A DNA stretch of 13,912 bases, taken from positions 1 to 13,912 of the forward strand of contig JAKJGD010000010.1 in NCBI GenBank assembly GCA_022704585.1, in the 5' to 3' direction. Under the pieces are notes generated by a model. The model saw only the letters and a list, made by a program, of their open reading frames with translations. It was not told the origin of the DNA and ran no database searches. The position numbers and the translations under genes are program-made. Positions 1 to 6,815 of the stretch are shown piece by piece (the stretch's first letter is position 1; each line of letters begins with the position of its first letter). Source of the stretch: Spirochaetota bacterium (GTDB taxonomy: Bacteria > Spirochaetota > UBA4802 > UBA5550).

Positions 1-528
1 CTCGAGGATGTATCGTACGAGGACTTCGAATGGCTCTTCAACATCAATTTCTGGGGCGTGATATACGGGACCAGGGCATTTCTCCCCCATCTTAAAAAAC
101 GCCCGGAAGGCCATATCGTCAACATCTCGAGCATAAACGCCATGGTCCCCTTTTCACATAACGGCCCCTACAACGCGGCAAAGTCCGCGGTCATGGGCTT
201 CACCGAGACCCTGGTCCAGGAGCTGGACGGGTCGACCGTGCGGGTCTCCTGCGTCCATCCCGGCGGCATAAAAACCAATATTGCCAGTAACGCGCGCTTC
301 TGCAAGCACGTGAATCCGGACAAGCCGCACGAGGAGGTGGCGAAGACCTTCGACCGGATCGCCCGGACCACGGCGGACCGGGCGGCGCGGGTGATCATTT
401 CCGGGATGCGCCGCAACAAGCGCAGGATCCTGGTCGGGCTGGACGCGCGTATCATGGACTTCCAGAAGCGGCTCACGCCGGTGCTGACCAATCTCCTGAC
501 CGGCAGGATCATGCGCGGGATGAAGTGA
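1..528 (+). CDS. Short-chain dehydrogenase/reductase (SDR), 5'-truncated by the window edge
   Basis: This is a classical SDR, an NAD(P)-dependent oxidoreductase probably acting in the cytoplasm. The open frame runs from base 1, so the N-terminal Rossmann motif (TGxxxGxG) lies outside the window and the GTG at 58 is not the true start. The visible 175 residues show the catalytic set with correct spacing. Ser is the second S of VNISS (visible residue 44), and YxxxK follows 13 residues later (Tyr at 169-171, Lys at 181-183). The post-catalytic PGG segment, which contacts the cofactor, appears as CVHPGGIKTN. A basic C-terminal stretch ending near RRNKRRILVG is common in SDRs acting on lipid-like or hydrophobic alcohols, but the substrate cannot be read from sequence. 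It ends 21 nt before the preferred esterase start, so the two may share a transcript. The family assignment is secure; the substrate is unknown. Confidence 0.9.
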   Translation, partial: LEDVSYEDFEWLFNINFWGVIYGTRAFLPHLKKRPEGHIVNISSINAMVPFSHNGPYNAAKSAVMGFTETLVQELDGSTVRVSCVHPGGIKTNIASNARFCKHVNPDKPHEEVAKTFDRIARTTADRAARVIISGMRRNKRRILVGLDARIMDFQKRLTPVLTNLLTGRIMRGMK

Positions 529-549
529 GGGCTCATGAGAGGCGGCTGT

Positions 550-1488
550 ATGAAGAAAGCGGCGATCATATCCCTGGCCGGGTTGCTGATCATCTCCTGC
601 GTGCCGGGGGCCTCCCGCGGCGGCAGGGGGCTGATCACGCTTCGCCTCGAGCACGGAGGCAGGACGCGCGAATGTCTCGTCCACGTTCCGTCCGGCGCGC
701 CGTCCGGGCTTCGGCCGCTTCTTTTCGTGCTCCATGGCGGCAGCGGTACCGCCAGGGGCATGATCGGGCTCACCGGAAACAGGTTCAACGAGCTTGCGGA
801 TTCAGCGGGTTTTTATGCCGTCTATCCTTCGGGGCTCGGGAAAAGCTGGAACGACCTGCGTGACGACGCCTCCGGGTACGCGCACCGGGAGGGCATTGAC
901 GATACCGGTTTCATCGCGGCGTTGATCGACCGGCTCGCGGCAGACTATCCCGTGGACGCGAACCGGGTGTTCGCGACCGGCATTTCCAACGGCGGGTTCA
1001 TGTGCTACCGGCTTGCGTGCGAGCTTTCCGGAAAGATCCGGGCCGTCGCGGCAGTGGCGGCAACCAACCCGGTTGGCCTGAACGGGCGATGCCGGCCGCA
1101 GCGGGGCGTGAGCGTAATGATCATCAACGGAACGGATGATCCGATTGTTCCGTATAATGGCGGCACGGTGACCCTGCTCGGCTCATCGCGGGGAAGGGTC
1201 GTATCGACCGACGACACGGTGTCCGGCTGGGTCCGGATTGACGGATGCCCGGGAAAGCGGGAATCACGGGACCTGCCGGACCTCGATCCCGCGGACCGGA
1301 CGCGCGTCCATGTCGATACGTACGGCCCCTGTGCCGGCGGGACGCGGGTGGTCCTGTATCGTGTCCAGGGCGGGGGGCACACCTGGCCCGGAGGCTACCA
1401 GTACCTTCCGGCGAAGTTTATCGGCCGGACCTCGCGTGACATTGACGCCTGCAACGAGATATGGAATTTCTTCAACGGGATACGCTGA
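550..1488 (+). CDS. CE1 / polyhydroxybutyrate-depolymerase-like esterase, predicted lipoprotein
   Basis: This is an alpha/beta-hydrolase of the LpqC/PHB depolymerase/feruloyl esterase type (CE1), 312 residues. Residues 1-17 form a lipoprotein signal peptide (MKK, hydrophobic core, lipobox LIISC with Cys17), so it is exported and probably membrane-anchored. The catalytic triad is visible: nucleophile Ser146 in GISNGG, Asp197 in GTDDPIVPY and His277 in GGGHTWPGG. An oxyanion segment VLHGGSG lies near residues 62-68. The start at 550 is preferred because GAGAGG at 537-542 sits 7 nt upstream and the signal peptide then begins with MKK. An ATG at 535 would add MRGGC in front. It follows the SDR closely, which suggests co-transcription. 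By family, the likely role is hydrolysis of short-chain esters, polyesters or esterified polysaccharide. The specific substrate is not determined. Confidence 0.85.
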   Translation: MKKAAIISLAGLLIISCVPGASRGGRGLITLRLEHGGRTRECLVHVPSGAPSGLRPLLFVLHGGSGTARGMIGLTGNRFNELADSAGFYAVYPSGLGKSWNDLRDDASGYAHREGIDDTGFIAALIDRLAADYPVDANRVFATGISNGGFMCYRLACELSGKIRAVAAVAATNPVGLNGRCRPQRGVSVMIINGTDDPIVPYNGGTVTLLGSSRGRVVSTDDTVSGWVRIDGCPGKRESRDLPDLDPADRTRVHVDTYGPCAGGTRVVLYRVQGGGHTWPGGYQYLPAKFIGRTSRDIDACNEIWNFFNGIR

Positions 1489-1494
1489 TACAAT

Positions 1495-1592
1495 GAGGCA
1501 GGCACCGGTTCCCGCATGATCGCGGACGGCATTCCCCGGGCATACTGCGGATGCGGGAGCAATACCCGACAAACTGTTCCGGTGCCCGCCTG
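1495..1592. repeat. Nested inverted repeat between esterase and glycosylase genes
   Basis: Outer arms GAGGCAGGCACCGG (1495-1508) and CCGGTGCCCGCCTG (1579-1592) pair at 12 of 14 positions. Inside them, TCCCGCAT (1510-1517) and ATGCGGGA (1551-1558) pair perfectly. Together they could fold into a long interrupted stem in the 130-nt gap. It is not a standard intrinsic terminator: the plus-strand exit is A-rich (AAAAAAAT), not T-rich, and the minus-strand exit has no T tract. It may act as an mRNA 3'-end stabiliser, a REP-like repeat or a factor-dependent terminator. The function is unassigned. Confidence 0.45.
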
Positions 1593-1636
1593 AAAAAAAT
1601 ATTGATTGTTGCGGGCGGGTGCATCACAATCGTCAC

Positions 1637-2536
1637 ATGCGGCCCAATGATACCTACGACGACATCTCCATTGTCAGCGACTTCCGCGGGAGCTACCTGA
1701 CCGGGAGCCGCGGCGCCGATCCCGTCCCGGACGCGGCAGCGATCAGGAAGTTCCGTTCGATCATCAATGGCTACTACCGGAAGCACCGCCGCGACTTTCC
1801 CTGGCGGCACACGGAAGACCCCTACCATATTCTCGTGTCCGAGATCATGCTTCAGCAAACGCAGGTCGGCCGCGTGGCTGAGAAATTTGTCGAGTTCATT
1901 GCCGTATTTCCCGCGGTCGGGGACCTGGCCCGCGCCCCGCTGAAAAAGGTGCTGGCCGTGTGGCAGGGCATGGGTTACAACCGCCGGGCCCGCTACCTTC
2001 ACGAGCTGGCGAAGCGTGTGGTCGCTGATCATGGGAGCTCGGTGCCGGATGATCCGGAAGCGCTTGGGCGGCTCCCGGGCATCGGCAGGGCCACGGCAGC
2101 CTCGATCTGCGCCTTTGCCTTCAACCGGCCCGCGCTCTTCATCGAGACGAACATACGCGCCGTGTTCATCCATTTCTTCTTTCATGACGCAACGAACGTG
2201 CCGGACCGCGATATACTCCCTCTGGCCGAAGCGGCGCTTGACCGGAAACGGCCGCGCGACTGGTACTCGGCCCTGATGGATTACGGCTCAATGCTGAAAA
2301 AGCGGCACCCGAACCCGTCGCGGAAAAGCGCCCATCACCAGAAGCAGGCGCCGTTCGAGGGATCGCGCCGCCAGGTCCGGGGCCGCGTGCTGAAAACCCT
2401 GCTGGGAAAACCCGGCATGTCGCCGCGCCGGCTCGCCGCGGCGCTGGGCATGTCACCGGCGGGGCTCAGGCCGGTCATCGACGAGCTGCTGCGCGAGGGG
2501 ATGGTCCGGGAACATGGCGGCCGGCTGTATATCTGA
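1637..2536 (+). CDS. MutY-like HhH-GPD DNA glycosylase without Fe-S cluster, winged-helix C-terminus
   Basis: This base-excision-repair glycosylase is related to MutY/EndoIII, about 299 residues. The MutY-type motif SEIMLQQTQV is present (Glu69 corresponds to the catalytic acid/base Glu of MutY). The helix-hairpin-helix LPGIGRATA starts at residue 146. The residue at the position of the MutY catalytic Asp is Glu170 in FIETNIRAVF, at the same 24-residue distance from the HhH Leu as in E. coli MutY. The four-Cys iron-sulfur loop of MutY/EndoIII is absent. The C-terminal NUDIX-like domain that recognises 8-oxoG is also absent and is replaced by a compact winged-helix-like region (about residues 241-299). 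I recall a MutY-like subfamily with this ETNIR signature annotated as A/G-specific adenine glycosylase; substrate specificity should be treated as open. The start is uncertain: neither ATG 1637 nor the in-frame GTG 1619 has a clear Shine-Dalgarno sequence. It converges with the next gene, leaving 17 nt. Confidence 0.85.
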   Translation: MRPNDTYDDISIVSDFRGSYLTGSRGADPVPDAAAIRKFRSIINGYYRKHRRDFPWRHTEDPYHILVSEIMLQQTQVGRVAEKFVEFIAVFPAVGDLARAPLKKVLAVWQGMGYNRRARYLHELAKRVVADHGSSVPDDPEALGRLPGIGRATAASICAFAFNRPALFIETNIRAVFIHFFFHDATNVPDRDILPLAEAALDRKRPRDWYSALMDYGSMLKKRHPNPSRKSAHHQKQAPFEGSRRQVRGRVLKTLLGKPGMSPRRLAAALGMSPAGLRPVIDELLREGMVREHGGRLYI

Positions 2537-2553
2537 CGCAGGATGCGGGCCTG

Positions 2554-3057
2554 CTATTTGTAGGTGACGACGGCCGCTTCGTCGAAGCCCTCGCTCTTGT
2601 CCGGGAGCTCGATGCGGTGGTGCATGCTGTAAATTACTTCCTGGGGAACGACGCTGGCATTGTGCTTGTTCCGCTCCAGGCACTCCTCCAGCGGGCGGTT
2701 GATGAATATGGCGCCGATCGTTTTTTTCATCTGGCGCGCGGCCTCAATCATGCCGCGGCGCGATTTTTTCGACACATAGGTATTGATGATCAGGATGCTT
2801 TTCTTGAGCTGCAGGAAGTGCTCCACGATCCTTCGCTCGATGTGCTTTACCAGGGCGTCATTCTCTTCCGAGAAGCGGCCCGCATCCCATTTCTCGCCGA
2901 AATTGGTCATCTCGTACATGTGCTTGCGTATGTCCGAGCGGCTGATGCGGCTCCGTCCCTTGCCCAGAAAGTGTTTGGCCGCAAACTCGTTCTTGCCCGA
3001 GCCGTACAGGCCGCAGATAAGGACTATATCGAGCCGGTCAAATTTTGAAAGGTCCAT
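2554..3057 (-). CDS. P-loop ATPase / polynucleotide-kinase-like protein
   Basis: This 167-residue P-loop phosphotransferase resembles the T4 polynucleotide-kinase/zeta-toxin-like AAA_33 group. Walker A is GLYGSGKN (residues 16-23). An RSDIRKHM segment (40-47) matches the catalytic Asp-Arg region of PNK-like kinases. IINTYVSKKSRRG (90-102) resembles the DxTN...R helix, with Asn in place of the usual Asp. The C-terminal part (LEECLERNK, VPQEVI, EGFDEAAVV) matches the lid and end of this fold. It has no phosphatase or ligase partner domain and no signal peptide, so it is a stand-alone cytoplasmic kinase; RNA, DNA or a small metabolite could be the acceptor. The start is ATG 3057 because AAGGAG (3069-3064) sits 6 nt upstream. 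An upstream in-frame GTG at 3072 would place the SD inside the coding region. It has its own strong promoter. Confidence 0.82.
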   Translation of the reverse strand: MDLSKFDRLDIVLICGLYGSGKNEFAAKHFLGKGRSRISRSDIRKHMYEMTNFGEKWDAGRFSEENDALVKHIERRIVEHFLQLKKSILIINTYVSKKSRRGMIEAARQMKKTIGAIFINRPLEECLERNKHNASVVPQEVIYSMHHRIELPDKSEGFDEAAVVTYK

Positions 3058-3152
3058 GGCGTTCTCCTTCACGATAATGAAATTTGAATTTTTTTAATGG
3101 AGCTCTGTGAGCGCTTATCGGCAACAGACGGCTTTTTTCATTTTTTTGCGAT

Positions 3153-3173
3153 TCCGGGAATGCTTTTCCCGGA
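3153..3173 (-). promoter_or_regulatory. Hairpin at the predicted 5' end of the kinase mRNA
   Basis: A perfect 8-bp inverted repeat TCCGGGAA/TTCCCGGA with a 5-nt loop begins about 3 nt after the predicted transcription start of the kinase gene. The leader to the ATG is about 118 nt and otherwise A-rich. 5'-terminal stem-loops are known to protect mRNAs from 5'-end-dependent decay, which is the simplest reading here. No T tract follows it on either strand, so it is not a terminator. Confidence 0.45.
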
Positions 3174-3182
3174 TGTGCTTAT

Positions 3183-3211
3183 AACATACCACCCACTGTC
3201 TTACCTGTCAA
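3183..3211 (-). promoter_or_regulatory. Sigma70-type promoter of the kinase gene
   Basis: On the minus strand, a consensus -35 TTGACA (3211-3206) is followed by a 17-nt spacer and a -10 TATGTT (3188-3183). Transcription would start near 3176. Box quality and ideal spacing make this the best promoter in the window. The sequence upstream of the -35 (TTTTTGAT) is T-rich. Confidence 0.65.
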
Positions 3212-3493
3212 TCAAAAAGACGCGTGGAATTCATCCTGTTTATTGATCAATGGCCCCCTGCCTGTTCGCATCTATCCGGCCGGAACAAACCCGGTGCCTG
3301 ATAATATCATGACATTTCACGCCGGTGGCTGGTGCCGCATTAATGCTCGGTCCATTTTCTGCTCGGCGCGGGTATGTATGAACAGCGATTTATCATCTGT
3401 AAAAAGAAAGTCCTTCGGAGCGCGGTTTCGCTGTTGTCGCTCCCGGGTCTTTTAACACTGAATAAAACGGCCAGGAGAGGCCTTCCGGGAGGG

Positions 3494-3523
3494 AAAATGC
3501 GCCGGGTGTGACGCTCCCGGCGC
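3494..3523 (-). terminator. Intrinsic terminator of the 966-residue lipoprotein gene
   Basis: On the minus strand, starting 11 nt past the stop codon, an 8-bp perfect GC stem GCGCCGGG/CCCGGCGC (3523-3516 and 3506-3499) encloses a 9-nt loop and is followed by ATTTT. The T tract is short but the stem is strong and position and orientation fit. Confidence 0.65.
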
Positions 3524-3534
3524 TTCCGGTTTTC

Positions 3535-6435
3535 TTACTTGTAGTTAAGCTTCAGCAGATCCACGTTGAATTCAGCCGTGTCAGTTAAATCGTAAAAAAT
3601 GATGGTGACGCTGTCTATGTCATTGTCTCCCATGTAGAAGAGATTGCGCTGCCACCATCCGCCCGTCTTCAGCTCCTGGGCGAACGGCGCCAGGCCGTAG
3701 GCCGGATCGTCCGACGGGTCTATATTATTTACGTACACGCTGAAATTCCCGCCCACGTCCGCTCCCGGCGTGAAGATGTAATAGAGCGATAGGGTGAAAT
3801 AGCTGATTGGCGCTGCAAACGTCTTCGTGAGCGCCAGTGATTCCGTGTACCCGCACCCGCCCGTGCACGTGGTGGAAGAGGCCACGGTCATCTGCGAGTA
3901 GCCGTCGTATTGCGGGGGCGTGCTCCCGAAGCTGGCGCCGGTTGACCCGGTCACCACGGGCTGCGTGGGCGAGACGTCCCACCAGGAGGCGATGGTCCAC
4001 TCGAAGCCTTCGGTCAACGTTGTCAGGGTGCCGTACGTATACCCCACCTCCGCCTTGGTCAGGTCGCTGGACGTCGCCGAATTCACCGCCCGCACCTTGT
4101 AGTAATACAGCGTGCCTGCTGAAACTGCCGCGTCGGTATAGGTCGCATCGGTTACAGCACCTGCGTTGATCTGCGTGTAGGTCCCCAGGAGCGAGGTGGA
4201 GCGGAACACGTCGTAGCCGGTTGCGTTCAGCATCGGGTTCCAGGTGAGAACGATCTGGGTTACGTAGGTCTTGGAAGCCTGGAGGTTGACCGGCGGGAGC
4301 AGGTATCCGCCGTTTGCCGCCACCTGCTGCACCTCGGACTGGCTGAGGACCGTGCTCAGCACCATCACGTCGTCAAGCGCGCCGTTCAGCCATGGGAAGA
4401 GGGCGCCGACTTTAAACAGGTACATCGCGAAGGCGGAGGTGGCAAAGGTCGCTGCAGTGCTTCCTTCGGCCATACCGTCCAGGTACAGTTGTGCGGTCGT
4501 GCCGTCATAGGTGGCGGCCACGTGATACCAGCGGCCCGTGGTGAGGGCCGTAGTGCCGGCAAGGATATCCATGCCGTCTTCGCTCAAGACGAGACGGTTG
4601 GTAAGGCTGTTTACGTAAATCTTGAAATACTTGGTCCCGGTGCCGTACCCGAACAGGAAATTTTCCCCGGTGTGCATGGCGTCAATCCTGAACCAGCCCA
4701 TCATTGTGCGCGGGGATGAGCCGGTCGGAAGCCCGGTTGCGGTGGCCTGGATGTAGTCCGACATCGAGCTGTTAACCGCCGCACCTCCTGCAGCGCCGAA
4801 ACGGTCCAGCGCATAGGTTACAGCGCCCGAGTTGTTGCCGTCATTCGGCCCCGCGCTGTCGGTTGCGTCGCCGTCCAGCTTCCACCAGCTGACGATACCT
4901 GCCGGGTCCTCGTACATGCGGAACCCGTCAACCAGGGTCGCGGTGCCGGTGTCAGGGTTGGTGACCGCCAGGCTCCAGTACCCGGCGGTCGCGCCGGTCA
5001 GGTCGAATGTGCACTGGAGCGCCGTGGAATCCATCCAGGAGGTGGTCAGCGGTGAGATAGTAGATACGCCGTCAGTAAGCGAAACGGTTGCGGCCGGGTC
5101 GAACCGCTCCCCCCTGATCAGGACACTCAGGCTCGTTTCATTGTTCGATGCGGCATTGGGGTTGATGTAATCGATCCCGGGATTGATGATGTAAGAGGCG
5201 GAAGCCACTTCCGAATCCCGCCACCCGGACATGACCGCGTAGGCGGTCAGAACCATGGAGGAGTCAACCGCGATAACGGGATTATTCACGTCAGTTTGAA
5301 GATTGGGATTCATCGGGTCAGTGGGATCCGAGCCGTCCAGCGTATAGATAAGCGTGGAACCGGGATCGTGGCTTATGGTGACGCTCTGCGGCTCGTCATG
5401 GCTGCCTGCCGGGACGCTGAAAGTCGGCGTTCCCGTCTGGTAATAATCGATCGTGTAGGTCGCCGCGAGCGGCACACTGTCGGACTTGCCGGAGGCTACC
5501 GCGATGGCCGTGATTTTTACAACAGTATAATCGCCGGATATGTCAATGGGTCCCGTGTACCCTGTTGATGACGTTGTGGGTATCGGCGGGTCCGCCGGCG
5601 GGGAAGAAATGGTGCCGGCAGTCATTTCATAAAACAACAGCGCGGACGGATCGCCGGAGGGCGGAAACAGTTCAACGCTTATGTCATTGTGGTATGTGCC
5701 GCCCGTGTAACTGAGAGTGGGCTGGCCGGTGTGAAAGGAAAAGTCCCCGGTCGCGATGAACGAATCGTAATATCCGGGATTCTCGCACGCGATCGCCCTG
5801 ATCTGGGTGTAGGCGCTGATCGAGATCGGGTTCCCGTCGTACAGGGTGCCGTTCGAAGGCGAAGGATCGGTTGTGTCCGTCGTGAAGTATATGTTTGCCG
5901 TGGGACCGGAATAGATAATGGTTACCGTGTCCGAGTCGTAGGTCCCGCTGACGGGAGAGAATCCCGGCGTGGGGAGGCGGGCCGCATCCTGCGTGGTAAA
6001 TGTCCAGGAATAGTCGCCCCCATTCAGCGTGTTGCCGGCCTTGTCCGTAACAAGGCCGCTGATAGTGGCGGTGTAGTCCGTCAGGTATGCGAGGTTGCTG
6101 TCCGGGGTGAAGGTGTAGGCTTTCGTCAGGAAATTGTAGGATACTTTTCCCGGAACCGGCACGCCGCCGGCCGTGACCTGGAACGTAGAGGATGTAACCG
6201 TACTCTGCAGCATGTTCTCGTCGAATTTGACGGATACTTTCGTGGATAACGCTATGCCGCTTCCGGTCGGGGAATGGGCAGATACAGACGGCTGGGTGAT
6301 ATCCGGTGTTGTCGGCGCCGTCGTTATCTCGAGAAAAGATACAGGTGTCGCCTTCCCCTGATCCAGGCCTTTACTGCAGCCGATGAAGATCACGGCCATC
6401 AGGAGCATTACTATGGCTAAGGTTTTTTTACGCAT
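3535..6435 (-). CDS. Large multi-domain surface lipoprotein (Ig-like, CHB_HEX_C-like, IPT, LamG, Fn3)
   Basis: This 966-residue lipoprotein has signal peptide 1-19 and lipobox FIGC with Cys20. Domains in order, by recognisable patterns: a Big_5-type bacterial Ig-like domain (about 47-150, ending YSWTFTT); three chitobiase/beta-hexosaminidase C-terminal-like repeats (about 155-233, 238-331 and 336-416; typical YFTTDTTDPS and IYTLDGSDPT segments); an IPT/TIG-like domain (about 420-507); a LamG/concanavalin-like domain (about 512-708; SWWKLDGDATDSAG, WYHVAATYDG, LYLDG, LNGALDDVMV); and an Fn3 domain (about 714-798; VLTWNPMLNATGYDVFRS). A Trp-rich C-terminal beta domain (about 802-966) contains a CTGGC pair (Cys857/861) that I cannot name. 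No hydrolase active site is visible, so a binding, adhesive or scaffold role at the cell surface is more likely than catalysis. SD GAGGA (6450-6446) lies 10 nt upstream of the ATG. The gene is monocistronic, with its own terminator and an AT-rich upstream region. Confidence 0.88.
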   Translation of the reverse strand: MRKKTLAIVMLLMAVIFIGCSKGLDQGKATPVSFLEITTAPTTPDITQPSVSAHSPTGSGIALSTKVSVKFDENMLQSTVTSSTFQVTAGGVPVPGKVSYNFLTKAYTFTPDSNLAYLTDYTATISGLVTDKAGNTLNGGDYSWTFTTQDAARLPTPGFSPVSGTYDSDTVTIIYSGPTANIYFTTDTTDPSPSNGTLYDGNPISISAYTQIRAIACENPGYYDSFIATGDFSFHTGQPTLSYTGGTYHNDISVELFPPSGDPSALLFYEMTAGTISSPPADPPIPTTSSTGYTGPIDISGDYTVVKITAIAVASGKSDSVPLAATYTIDYYQTGTPTFSVPAGSHDEPQSVTISHDPGSTLIYTLDGSDPTDPMNPNLQTDVNNPVIAVDSSMVLTAYAVMSGWRDSEVASASYIINPGIDYINPNAASNNETSLSVLIRGERFDPAATVSLTDGVSTISPLTTSWMDSTALQCTFDLTGATAGYWSLAVTNPDTGTATLVDGFRMYEDPAGIVSWWKLDGDATDSAGPNDGNNSGAVTYALDRFGAAGGAAVNSSMSDYIQATATGLPTGSSPRTMMGWFRIDAMHTGENFLFGYGTGTKYFKIYVNSLTNRLVLSEDGMDILAGTTALTTGRWYHVAATYDGTTAQLYLDGMAEGSTAATFATSAFAMYLFKVGALFPWLNGALDDVMVLSTVLSQSEVQQVAANGGYLLPPVNLQASKTYVTQIVLTWNPMLNATGYDVFRSTSLLGTYTQINAGAVTDATYTDAAVSAGTLYYYKVRAVNSATSSDLTKAEVGYTYGTLTTLTEGFEWTIASWWDVSPTQPVVTGSTGASFGSTPPQYDGYSQMTVASSTTCTGGCGYTESLALTKTFAAPISYFTLSLYYIFTPGADVGGNFSVYVNNIDPSDDPAYGLAPFAQELKTGGWWQRNLFYMGDNDIDSVTIIFYDLTDTAEFNVDLLKLNYK

Positions 6436-6548
6436 ACGCCAGGCATCCTCAATTAATCTGCGGTTTCCGGTTGATTCATGACTATACTATTCGCAAATAA
6501 AACAAAAAGTGAAATATAATTAATATTTATAATAAAGAAGATATATAA

Positions 6549-6578
6549 ATAATAATTGCTTTCAGAATTATGCGTCAA
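6549..6578 (-). promoter_or_regulatory. Candidate promoter of the surface-lipoprotein gene (proximal)
   Basis: On the minus strand, TTGACG (6578-6573), an 18-nt spacer and TATTAT (6554-6549) give a plausible sigma70 promoter with a leader of about 105 nt. AT-rich DNA generates such matches easily, so this is only a candidate. Confidence 0.35.
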
Positions 6579-6629
6579 ATAACATGGATTATCAGGTTTA
6601 TTTAATGATTCATAATTGGACTTTTTATT

Positions 6630-6656
6630 GTTATATTGATTCTCGTCCAATGTCAA
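6630..6656 (-). promoter_or_regulatory. Candidate promoter of the surface-lipoprotein gene (distal)
   Basis: On the minus strand, a consensus TTGACA (6656-6651) is followed by TATAAC (6635-6630), but the spacer is only 15 nt. The -35 lies in TTTTGATTGACA, a 12-mer identical to that at the kinase promoter. Confidence 0.3.
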
Positions 6657-6766
6657 TCAAAATGTGCTGATTTATTACGGCATATGTGACATAATATTCA
6701 GGGGGATCGAGATATTTTCCCACCAATCAGAACGTATGGCACAATGCTTACTGGATCAAAAGGGTG

Positions 6767-6794
6767 TTGACCTGTTCCCTTCCGGTATTATTGT
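6767..6794 (+). promoter_or_regulatory. Candidate promoter of the photolyase gene
   Basis: TTGACC (6767-6772), a 16-nt spacer and TATTGT (6789-6794) would start transcription near 6801, only about 15 nt before the photolyase ATG. The leader would then be very short. Confidence 0.35.
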
Positions 6795-6815
6795 TCAGGA
6801 GTTGCGGGCAGGATC

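Larger units (their letters stand above)
3058..3534. other. 477-nt intergenic region between kinase and surface-lipoprotein genes
   Basis: This region holds the kinase leader, hairpin and promoter (3058-3211) and the terminator of the large lipoprotein gene (3494-3523). From 3212 to 3493 I see no gene I can support. A possible 70-codon plus-strand frame (3243-3455) lacks an SD and any recognisable motif. A weak inverted repeat, GGAGCG (3417-3422) and CGCTCC (3438-3443), is followed by a short T stretch (GGGTCTTTT) on the plus strand, but no plus-strand gene precedes it. Confidence 0.6.
6436..6815. other. AT-rich divergent intergenic region
   Basis: This 380-nt region separates the divergent lipoprotein and photolyase genes. 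About 6476-6700 is strikingly AT-rich compared with the GC-rich genes on both sides. It holds several promoter-like hexamers on the minus strand and one on the plus strand (listed separately). A 67-codon minus-strand frame (6453-6656) has a TTG start, no SD and an Ile/Phe/Tyr-rich composition expected from AT-rich DNA, so I do not call it a gene. Confidence 0.65.

Noticed and set aside
3058..3072. GTG start at 3072 for the kinase
   Set aside because: It would put the perfect AAGGAG SD inside the coding region; ATG 3057 is at the right spacing.
3115..3141. Eight-codon minus-strand mini-frame (MKKAVCCR) in the kinase leader
   Set aside because: No SD and no attenuator-like structure after it; short frames of this size occur by chance.
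3243..3455. 70-codon plus-strand frame in the kinase-lipoprotein gap
   Set aside because: No SD, no motif, unlikely composition; it ends in a weak hairpin region.
6453..6656. 67-codon minus-strand frame with a hydrophobic stretch, upstream of the large lipoprotein
   Set aside because: TTG start that overlaps a TTGACA box, no SD, and amino-acid content explained by AT-rich DNA.
6682..6700. Possible CRP site (TGTGA followed by ATTCA) upstream of the photolyase gene
   Set aside because: Only the left half-site matches; the right half does not fit TCACA.
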